Shown here: positions 1 to 6,563 of the stretch, piece after piece
Position numbering within the stretch: position 1 is the stretch's first letter
Layout of the letters: every line of letters starts with the position of its first letter
NCBI GenBank assembly: GCA_024689525.1
Contig: JAILDI010000195.1
Span: forward strand, 1-29,732
Reading direction: 5' to 3'
Length of the DNA stretch: 29,732 nucleotides
Source: Bacteroidales bacterium
GTDB taxonomy: Bacteria; Bacteroidota; Bacteroidia; Bacteroidales; UBA932
Notes under the pieces: model-generated
What the model saw: the letters and a program-made list of their open reading frames with translations, nothing else
Told to the model about the DNA's origin: nothing
Databases searched by the model: none
Program-made: the position numbers and the translations under genes

Positions 1-105
1 GTCTGACATGCCGCCAAGGACTTTCTCCTTGAGGTTCGTGGGGATGTTAACGCCGCCTGCGGCCGATGCTACCTGTTTTGTGATGAAATCGCTGATTCCT
101 GCCAT
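1..105 (-). CDS. N-terminal fragment of an unrecognised small protein
   Basis: An open reading frame on the minus strand starts with ATG at 105 and runs off the left edge, giving 35 codons. The visible N-terminus begins MAGISDFITKQV and continues with an alanine/glycine-rich stretch, then NLKEKVLGG. There is no signal peptide or membrane segment in the visible part. A Bacteroidetes -7 box (TATATTTG on the minus strand, 134-141) lies 28 bp upstream, which supports a real gene start. I do not recognise the family and assign no function. Confidence 0.55.
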   Translation of the reverse strand, partial: MAGISDFITKQVASAAGGVNIPTNLKEKVLGGMSD

Positions 106-133
106 AGTGTTATAAGAGGTTTATAGGTTTGTA

Positions 134-141
134 CAAATATA
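134..141 (-). promoter_or_regulatory. Candidate -7 box for the left-edge minus-strand gene
   Basis: The minus strand reads TATATTTG, an exact match to the Bacteroidetes -7 consensus TAnnTTTG. Transcription would start near 127 and give a leader of about 22 nt. Only a weak -33 match (TTTC near 161-164) is visible. Confidence 0.45.
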
Positions 142-169
142 ACGATTATTATTTGAAAAAGAAATATAG

Positions 170-200
170 TTGCATCTTTATTAAACTTTAGTTATCTTTG
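170..200 (+). promoter_or_regulatory. Candidate promoter of the HEPN/MNT module
   Basis: A TTG at 170-172 (-33 element) is followed after 20 bp by TATCTTTG at 193-200, which fits the Bacteroidetes -7 consensus TAnnTTTG with normal 19-21 bp spacing. The ATG at 219 lies about 12 nt after the expected transcription start. The XRE domain of the encoded antitoxin may bind here for autoregulation, which is inference. Confidence 0.6.
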
Positions 201-218
201 CAAAAAAAAAGATGTGCG

Positions 219-716
219 ATGAAAACAATTGATATCAAGTCTATAAGGAAGGCCAGGGGAATGACTCAGGAGCAGGTGGGGATTCTGGCAGGAATGAGTA
301 AATCTCAAGTCTCCAGAATGGAAAACGGCACCCTTGGAAGCAGGGAGACGTACGAACGTGTACTCTCTGCGATGGGATATCGCCTTGTGGTTACGCTGGA
401 AGATATGCTTAAGTCGAATCGCATCGACAGGGATTATATCCTTTCTCTGTTAAAAGTTTACTATTTATGCAACAAGAACAAGTATAATATCAAAAGTCTT
501 GGCTTGTTTGGCAGCTTTGCGCGCAACGAAGGAAATGAGAGCAGCGACATAGACATCTTCATCTGCCTGGAAAAGTCCAATCTATTCACCTATTCCATAA
601 TCGCACAGCAATTGGAAACGGTTTTCGGCAGGCACGTGGACCTGATTTCTTCCAAGGCAATACTGAAAGACAATTTTCGTGAACGGGTAGAGAAGGAGGT
701 TATTTATGTTGCCTGA
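219..716 (+). CDS. mntA: XRE-MNT fusion antitoxin (nucleotidyltransferase of a HEPN/MNT module)
   Basis: This 165-residue protein has two parts. Residues 5-60 form an XRE-type helix-turn-helix (RKARGMTQEQVG, then SKSQVSRMENG). Residues 85-165 form a minimal nucleotidyltransferase (MNT) domain with GSFAR at 98-102, the metal-binding pair D110 and D112, and a third acidic residue D141 in HVDLIS. In known HEPN/MNT systems the MNT protein neutralises its HEPN partner by adding AMP to a tyrosine. All catalytic residues are present, so that activity is likely here. The ATG at 219 is chosen because an upstream TTG at 198 overlaps the -7 box. The stop overlaps the next gene by 11 bp, so translation is probably coupled. 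By eye the gene is richer in A+T than the neighbouring PUL, which may indicate acquisition by transfer. The HTH probably provides operon autoregulation. Confidence 0.85.
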   Translation: MKTIDIKSIRKARGMTQEQVGILAGMSKSQVSRMENGTLGSRETYERVLSAMGYRLVVTLEDMLKSNRIDRDYILSLLKVYYLCNKNKYNIKSLGLFGSFARNEGNESSDIDIFICLEKSNLFTYSIIAQQLETVFGRHVDLISSKAILKDNFRERVEKEVIYVA

Positions 717-1083
717 TAAAGACCGCATCATTTCTCTTCTGGAGGACGCCGTTTCCGAACTCGACCTTCTCCTCCGGATGTCCGAAAACATCAAAAAGCC
801 GGACGATTTTGTAACCAGCCTGTCGGGAATCACAGTATTCCGTGCGTGCGGGATGAGCCTTCAGTATATTACGGAGATCTTCGTCAAGATCCGTAATCTA
901 TGCGGGCAGGAGTACTTCGCTCCTTATTCAACTATTCCTTGGCCGGCAGTCTTTGGTATGCGTAATTTCCTGTCGCACGAATATGGCAGCATAGACGCCG
1001 AAGGCTTTTTCGATACAATCAAAAGCAACATTCCCCCGCTTCTTTCCGTCGCGGAGGAAATGTTGTCAAATGCACGTCAGTGA
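706..1083 (+). CDS. hepT: HepT-like HEPN toxin
   Basis: A 125-residue, mostly helical protein with the HEPN ribonuclease motif RX4HXY intact: R86, H91 and Y93 in RNFLSHEYG. In characterised HepT toxins R and H form the RNase active site, and the tyrosine is the residue AMPylated by the MNT partner. The gene begins inside the last codons of the MNT gene (ATG at 706, MNT stop at 714-716), the usual paired arrangement. It ends only 3 bp before the stop of the convergent glycosidase-like gene, leaving no space for a separate terminator. The length fits the DUF86/HepT family. The toxin role is inferred from the motif and pairing. Confidence 0.85.
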   Translation: MLPDKDRIISLLEDAVSELDLLLRMSENIKKPDDFVTSLSGITVFRACGMSLQYITEIFVKIRNLCGQEYFAPYSTIPWPAVFGMRNFLSHEYGSIDAEGFFDTIKSNIPPLLSVAEEMLSNARQ

Positions 1084-1086
1084 CGC

Positions 1087-2400
1087 TTAATTCTGTATTT
1101 GCCGCTGCCAGTAATCCCAGTTGTTATCAACGCGCGCTATCACGCGTTTGGGAGTCCAGTTGTCATTGTACAAGCAGAAATCATCGGCGGTTTGGTTCAT
1201 TGAATTGGTGAACTCCCAGCCGAAGCGGGTGCCATGGTCGAGTGTGCTCTGAAGGATGGAATCCAGAACTTCGTCGGAGAGGATTGAATAGTTGTTTCCG
1301 TTGAAGGTCATATGCTCGGTGACAGCCCAGTCCCGACCGGTTTCCCGGATAATCTTCCATACGCGGTCATAGGCTTTCTGGTTGGTCTTCTTCTCCTCGT
1401 GATTGAAATGCCAGTTGACCTGGATGATATTGGGCGATGTGAGACTCCTCAGGAATTCCTCCGGGTTGCCGTCGCGGGCCATCATGGATGCTTCGGAACC
1501 ATCCAGATAATCCACGGCGATGTATGCATTTTCACCCGCAACGCTCCTGAATGCGGCCGCATCGTCATTCACCCATTTTGCAAGGAATTGGGCCCTGAAC
1601 TTGTTCCAGGTCTCGTTTTTTACGAACGATTCAGGCATTGGAAATCCTTCCGGCATTTCAGATGCAGCATCCGTGATGTTGTTCTCCTGCCGCCATTTAT
1701 TATATTCCTTGCGGGCGCTCTCACTGTAGCAGAGGTAACGGTTGCCCATATACTGCGGCTCCACGGTGGTCTCGTAATAAAGGATTTTCTCGTACGGAAG
1801 GCCGCTCACAAGATTCTTTATGTACTTGTGCACCGCTTCCCGATAACCCTCATGGAAGATTGAAACCACCTTTGAGCCAAAGCCGTATTCATCATCCACC
1901 GCCTTGATTCCGTTGCTATCCACGGCATAGGCATCCGGATACTTGTCCCAGAACGGCTCGGGTATGTTTCCGCCACCCACAGCATATGTCTCAACGCTGA
2001 GGCAGGGATACATCCCGCGGGCATAAATGGTTTCAATCAGCTTTTTCAGCGGAGCAAGAGACACATCAATCGTCCCGTCACCGTCCATATCGAAATGGTG
2101 CCAGTAGCAGTTGATCTCTATGGCGTTGTAATTCTTCTTCTGGAGATGGTACAAGGCCATTGTCACCTGTTCGCATCCTTCCTTGGTGCCATAATTCGTA
2201 AGCGGCTTCGCGGCTTTGATGAACACCCATTTGCCGTCCTGCCAGAACTTTCCGTCGTGGATGGACCATTTCTCCACCTTCTCCTTTCCCGAGCCACCAG
2301 AATCCGGTTCGGTAGGATTCTCCGTATGACGGCAGCCGCCCACGGTAACCAATGTCAGCAGTGCAACGGCAAGAGAAGTAAATACATTCATTCTATTCAT
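1087..2400 (-). CDS. Putative clan GH-A glycoside hydrolase lipoprotein
   Basis: A 437-residue protein with a type II signal peptide (lipobox VGGC, Cys23), so it is probably an outer-membrane or periplasmic lipoprotein. After a Gly/Ser/Glu/Pro linker (residues 24-45), the remainder resembles a (beta/alpha)8 glycosidase: IEINCYWHHFDMDGDG near 95-109, E214 in TTVEPQYMG as a possible acid/base, and E362 in VTEHMTFNG as a possible nucleophile. The spacing of two glutamates on presumed strands 4 and 7 suits clan GH-A, such as beta-galactosidase-like families, but I cannot place it in a numbered family. The start overlaps the stop of the esterase gene by 4 bp (ATGA), so it is the last gene of the PUL operon. 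A second ATG three codons in is an alternative start that would keep the signal peptide. Confidence 0.65.
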   Translation of the reverse strand: MNRMNVFTSLAVALLTLVTVGGCRHTENPTEPDSGGSGKEKVEKWSIHDGKFWQDGKWVFIKAAKPLTNYGTKEGCEQVTMALYHLQKKNYNAIEINCYWHHFDMDGDGTIDVSLAPLKKLIETIYARGMYPCLSVETYAVGGGNIPEPFWDKYPDAYAVDSNGIKAVDDEYGFGSKVVSIFHEGYREAVHKYIKNLVSGLPYEKILYYETTVEPQYMGNRYLCYSESARKEYNKWRQENNITDAASEMPEGFPMPESFVKNETWNKFRAQFLAKWVNDDAAAFRSVAGENAYIAVDYLDGSEASMMARDGNPEEFLRSLTSPNIIQVNWHFNHEEKKTNQKAYDRVWKIIRETGRDWAVTEHMTFNGNNYSILSDEVLDSILQSTLDHGTRFGWEFTNSMNQTADDFCLYNDNWTPKRVIARVDNNWDYWQRQIQN

Positions 2401-3731
2401 TTTAGGGGACGTATTGCTTCCTTCAGGAAGGCTTCGCGTTTTTGAAGTATAAGTTCGTTCCAGGCTTCGTCTTCAACGAGGTCCTTGTCGCCGTGAGGCC
2501 TGCGGGGGAAGAAATGAATCTGCTTCGATTTAACGCTCCCGGCATTGTTGTATGCAGCGGCAACGCAGGCGGGATCGCAGATAAGGTCGATGTTGCCGGC
2601 TTCCAGGTAAAGCTCGCCTTTGAACATGGAAACCAGAAGTGCGCCATCGTGATACGCCATCACCTTAGGCCCTAAATACGTTTGGGCATTCTTGGTGTTG
2701 GGGGCTGAGGGCCAGCCACATTTACGTCCGTCAAGAACCGCGCCCATATCCGTAAGGGCGGGCACTATGGCAACGCAGTGCGTTACCCTTGGGTCGATGC
2801 CGGCAAGTGCGAGGGCCTGTCCTCCTCCCTGGCTGCTTCCAAACACGATTATGCGCTGTCCGTCCCAGTAGGGGAGGGTGGTGGCGTAATCGAGCGCGCG
2901 GACGTCACGGAGGAACATATTATGGAAATAATAGTCGCCCTTGCCCATAAAATCACGGGATGAATACTGTCGAAGGTCCCCGGCTTCCAGATCCAAATAG
3001 TAATCCCGGGGCTGGTCATCCTCAAAGCCATGGGCATTGATGTCCAGGGCAATGCAGCCCCTGCTCGCTTCCTTCAGCACGCGGGATGCCAGGGCCCGGT
3101 GACCGCGCTTCGACACTCCGGCGCCGTGAAGCCACACGAAGATGGGAAGGCTTTTCAACTCCGCTCCTTTGGGATAGGCCACATAGCCACGGCAGGGCCT
3201 TCCGTCCGGCATATTAATCTCGATTTTGTAGCACTCGAACAGCGAAGTGTCGATTGTCTCATCGTCGTCGTAAATCGCCGGATAAGTCTTAACCACGGGC
3301 TTGAGTTTACGCATACGCTTGATGTCCTTCTCCCAGTACTTGGCAAGATTCTTCGGGGCGCTGAATCCAGGCTGGAATTCTTCCGGGCAGACAAGAAAGC
3401 CGATGGCGGTAAACTTCTTCGGGTCCGATGCCGGGCCGAGATTCACCATAACGGATGTCTTTTCATTGAAGGCATCGGCATAAACCAGATATTCGCCTTC
3501 CGAAAGAGAAAGCGTTTTCTGGTTTATCACCTCTCCATAGCGCATCACTTGCAGCAGCAGTTCCTCTTCCGCGCCGCTGCTGATCCTTGCGGTGACTTTT
3601 ATGGAATCTCCTTTTGCAAAAATGCCATCCGTGCTGTTAATCGTAAGACGTACGGGCTCGTATACCTGTGCGCCCAGGCAAACAGGGATGAGCGCAGCAA
3701 GTAAACAGAGTATCGTCCTCAATAACCTCAT
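2397..3731 (-). CDS. Secreted CE7-type acetyl (xylan) esterase
   Basis: A 444-residue alpha/beta hydrolase with a Sec signal peptide (cleavage near LGAQ, residue 21). Residues 25-115 form a beta-rich N-terminal domain of the kind found in secreted Bacteroidetes members. The catalytic part has the CE7/AXE1 hallmarks: nucleophile S300 in GSSQGGG, D382 in GNIDLICDP followed by AAAYN, and H413 in RPHGD. The family removes acetyl groups from xylo-oligosaccharides and related sugars, so it probably de-acetylates the PUL glycan in the periplasm. The usual RGQ oxyanion-hole motif is not evident; DINAHGF occupies that region. It overlaps the dehydrogenase and glycosidase genes by 4 bp each, indicating coupled translation. 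Confidence 0.82.
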   Translation of the reverse strand: MRLLRTILCLLAALIPVCLGAQVYEPVRLTINSTDGIFAKGDSIKVTARISSGAEEELLLQVMRYGEVINQKTLSLSEGEYLVYADAFNEKTSVMVNLGPASDPKKFTAIGFLVCPEEFQPGFSAPKNLAKYWEKDIKRMRKLKPVVKTYPAIYDDDETIDTSLFECYKIEINMPDGRPCRGYVAYPKGAELKSLPIFVWLHGAGVSKRGHRALASRVLKEASRGCIALDINAHGFEDDQPRDYYLDLEAGDLRQYSSRDFMGKGDYYFHNMFLRDVRALDYATTLPYWDGQRIIVFGSSQGGGQALALAGIDPRVTHCVAIVPALTDMGAVLDGRKCGWPSAPNTKNAQTYLGPKVMAYHDGALLVSMFKGELYLEAGNIDLICDPACVAAAYNNAGSVKSKQIHFFPRRPHGDKDLVEDEAWNELILQKREAFLKEAIRPLK

Positions 3732-4765
3732 TTGATATCCAGGTCGATCATCACCTTCATAGACGATTCCTTATGGGCGTCGATGTACTTGTACGCGTCA
3801 TCGAACTTCTCCAGCGGGAAACGGTCGGTTATGAGCGGGTGGAGGTTGATGGTGCCCTTATGCACCTCCTCAACGGCCTTCAGATAGTCCTCGTGCTTAT
3901 ACATCAGGGTGCCGATGAGATTGAGTTCGTGCTCGCCCAGATGTTCCATATTGATAACAGGATTGTGTGCGAAAACGGCCACAATGACGATATCGCCACC
4001 CTTCTCGATTGTGGACATAAGCGACTGAATGGAAGATTCGACACCAGCCACTTCGAAGGCGGTCTGGAAGCCCTCTTCCCCGAAGATGTCTTTCACCGCT
4101 TCGGCAAGAGGAGTCTTGCTCACGTTCAATGTGTATTTGATGCCGCACTCCCTGGCCTTGGCCAGACGAAGGTCACTGACATCGGTGATGAGCACCTTGG
4201 CGGCGCCACGGGCCTGGGCGAACTGGGCGATCAGATTGCCGATTGTGCCGGCGCCGGAAACCACAACGTTGCGGCCCTCCAGCGGGGCGCGGCTTGTGGC
4301 GTGGGCGCCCACGGCGGTGGGCTCTATCATAGCGCCGAAATCGAGCGGCATATCATCCGGCAGCAGTACGGTCCTGTCCTCGGTAACGACAAAGTAGTCC
4401 TGAGCCGCTCCATCAGCATGGAAAGCCTGCACTTTCAGGTTCTCGCATATGTTGTATCTTCCATGACGGCAGGGGTTGCACTTTCCGCACACAAGCTGGG
4501 GGCGTGCTGTCACATGGTCTCCGGGCTTGAAAGACTTAACGTCCGGGCCCACAGCCACAACCACACCTGAATACTCGTGCCCCTGGACAACCGGGTATAT
4601 GCAGGATGGGTGCAGTCCGTGGTAGGAATGAATCTCGGAACCGCAAATGCCGATGCGCTTGATATTCAAAAGAATCTCGTTCCCTTTCAGGTCTTCCGGC
4701 TTCGGTGCCGGAGCGTCATTTTGCACCACGATGGTCTTGGGTGCCGTCATTATAACTTTTCGCAT
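3728..4765 (-). CDS. Zinc-dependent medium-chain dehydrogenase (sorbitol/threonine dehydrogenase-like)
   Basis: A 345-residue cytoplasmic MDR-superfamily protein. Catalytic zinc ligands are C41, H63 and E64 (GHE motif), with E148 nearby. The structural zinc site is C93, C96, C99 and C107. The Rossmann motif GAGTIG is at 171-176, and D195 at the end of the second strand favours NAD+. This subgroup oxidises polyols or sugar acids (sorbitol, L-threonine, gulonate or galactonate). The substrate cannot be read from the sequence, but a position inside a uronate-linked PUL suggests a sugar acid or polyol made from the glycan. It starts 10 bp after the SusD stop and overlaps the esterase by 4 bp. A cytoplasmic enzyme between secreted ones implies that an intracellular step is co-induced. 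Confidence 0.82.
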   Translation of the reverse strand: MRKVIMTAPKTIVVQNDAPAPKPEDLKGNEILLNIKRIGICGSEIHSYHGLHPSCIYPVVQGHEYSGVVVAVGPDVKSFKPGDHVTARPQLVCGKCNPCRHGRYNICENLKVQAFHADGAAQDYFVVTEDRTVLLPDDMPLDFGAMIEPTAVGAHATSRAPLEGRNVVVSGAGTIGNLIAQFAQARGAAKVLITDVSDLRLAKARECGIKYTLNVSKTPLAEAVKDIFGEEGFQTAFEVAGVESSIQSLMSTIEKGGDIVIVAVFAHNPVINMEHLGEHELNLIGTLMYKHEDYLKAVEEVHKGTINLHPLITDRFPLEKFDDAYKYIDAHKESSMKVMIDLDIK

Positions 4766-4775
4766 ATTCTAACTA

Positions 4776-6557
4776 TTATTGCCAGAAGAAATCGTTCTGT
4801 CGGTTTTCCGCAGTGTTCAGGCGGAGTTCACTCTCCGGATAGGCGCTGAGCAGCCCTTTCCGCAGGTCTGTAATGTCGATAGGGAATACCCGCCCCTTGG
4901 AAATGGCGCCAGGATAATGATAATCCAGATAAGTGTTAAACGCCGGAAGATGGCCCATATAGAATTCGTTCGCAGGGTCGGCGATATTGTCCCGCAGCCA
5001 GGTGGCTCCGCGGCGGTGGGTATCGAACCATTCGTGTCCCTCACCCATCATTTCGATAACCCGCTCCCACATAATGGCGTTGATAAGGGCGTCCTTATTT
5101 GCAAAATTGCCCGCCGTCCAGTCGGCAGGGACGGACGATACGCCGACATCCCTTGAGTGCCGAGCCCTGTCGCGAAGGACATTCACCAGCGAAATGGCTT
5201 TATCGGCCCATGCGTCCCCGGGGCCCGCGCTCAGCGATGCGGCCGATTCGGCTGCAATCAGGTAGAGCTCGGCGAAGCGCATCAGGTAAAAATCGGCCTT
5301 GCCGCTGGTAACATCGTATGTGGGGTCGAGATACTTCTTTATATAAGCATCCGAAGAGTTGGTTATCCTGTCGTTGGAAGGATATGCGGTAACCGTCTTG
5401 TTGGTGTTCTGATTCAGATACTGGGTAAAGAAAGTGGCGGCGAAGCGCGGATCGTCGGTGGAGGCGTATACCGAACTGTTGTTCGAGCCTGTGCCCTTCT
5501 TGCCTCCGGAATACTTGATGATATTCTCAATCGCAAACCTGGAAGGCCGCACGCGCCCCGCATTTGAATTGGCGGTAGCATAATTGGAGGTGCCTTCCGG
5601 GTAAGGAGGAAGCATATGAATGGAACAGTAGTTCTGGCCTGCCTTGTTGGATGCGGTAATCTTCAGTATGCACTCGGGAAGGAACCAGTCACCGGGTTCC
5701 GTCCAGCGGAACAGCATCCTGAAGTCAGGCGCAAGCGAATAGGGGCCATTCTCAATCACATTCATCGCCGTATCGTACGCCAGCGTGAAGGCATCATCGG
5801 CCGATGAGATTCCGCAGGCGCTGAAATCAGGGATGCGCTTGGAAGTGTCCCAGAAGTTGTCGTCCGGGGCGGAAAGGAGCGAGCCGATGGTGAGGTAAAC
5901 TGATGACTTAAGCGCCGTGGCTGCCCATTTGTTCGGGCGGTTCTTTCCGGGAGCGGCCTCTTCCGTCCTTTCGGGGCTGCGCATATACTGCTCGGCAAAA
6001 GAGAGGTCATTCAGTACCAGTTCATACGCATCCTGGAAAGGCTGCCTGGCATTGTACAACTCTTCAATTTCGTCGGGGGACGATGTGATGATGGGCACAT
6101 CTCCCCATATCCTCACCGCAGTGAAGTAGAAATGTGCGCGGATCAGGCGGGCCTCCGCCTCGATTTCCTTCTTGAAACCATCGTCCACCGGGGAACCGGG
6201 AAGGTTGTCCAGAAGACGGTTACAGCGGTTGATGCCAAGCCACACTGCCGTCCAAAGGTTCTTGTTGCCGATAACGTCAGTGGAGTACTTGGTGAAGTAC
6301 ATACCGTCCAGCCACTCGTCGGTGGTGCGGTTTCCACCCCAGATTATCAGACCGGAACCGGTTTGGAAATACTCGTACATCGTGCCCTTCCAAAGCGACA
6401 CGTTGTTCATAGTGAGATAGCAGCCGTTGATATTGGCTTCCAGGGCCTGGGGAGAATCGTAGACGTCTTTTTCTGAAAGCGACGTGGTGGGGACCTCCTC
6501 CAGGAATCCCGTGCAGGAGGTCAGAACTATAAGTATAATGGAAAGATACTTTTTCAT
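4776..6557 (-). CDS. SusD/RagB-family outer-membrane glycan-binding lipoprotein
   Basis: A 593-residue lipoprotein (lipobox LTSC, Cys15) with the SusD/RagB pattern: after the lipobox a FLEEVPTTSLSE segment, helical TPR-like parts (EIEAEARLIRAHFYF near residues 130-145), and a C-terminal region with MRFAELYLIAAESAA, ALINAIMWERVIEMMGEGHEWFDTHR and a carboxy-terminal FPI segment. SusD proteins sit on the cell surface as lids on their SusC partner and bind the target oligosaccharide. It lies 6 bp downstream of the SusC-like receptor, its natural partner. Length is normal for the family. It is the only SusD-like gene here although two SusC-like genes precede it. Confidence 0.95.
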   Translation of the reverse strand: MKKYLSIILIVLTSCTGFLEEVPTTSLSEKDVYDSPQALEANINGCYLTMNNVSLWKGTMYEYFQTGSGLIIWGGNRTTDEWLDGMYFTKYSTDVIGNKNLWTAVWLGINRCNRLLDNLPGSPVDDGFKKEIEAEARLIRAHFYFTAVRIWGDVPIITSSPDEIEELYNARQPFQDAYELVLNDLSFAEQYMRSPERTEEAAPGKNRPNKWAATALKSSVYLTIGSLLSAPDDNFWDTSKRIPDFSACGISSADDAFTLAYDTAMNVIENGPYSLAPDFRMLFRWTEPGDWFLPECILKITASNKAGQNYCSIHMLPPYPEGTSNYATANSNAGRVRPSRFAIENIIKYSGGKKGTGSNNSSVYASTDDPRFAATFFTQYLNQNTNKTVTAYPSNDRITNSSDAYIKKYLDPTYDVTSGKADFYLMRFAELYLIAAESAASLSAGPGDAWADKAISLVNVLRDRARHSRDVGVSSVPADWTAGNFANKDALINAIMWERVIEMMGEGHEWFDTHRRGATWLRDNIADPANEFYMGHLPAFNTYLDYHYPGAISKGRVFPIDITDLRKGLLSAYPESELRLNTAENRQNDFFWQ

Positions 6558-6563
6558 AGCGCA

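Noticed and set aside
117..132. Tandem imperfect 8-bp repeat (AGGTTTAT, AGGTTTGT)
   Set aside because: Only two copies, in an A/T-rich gap between divergent genes. It could be a binding site, but nothing else supports that.
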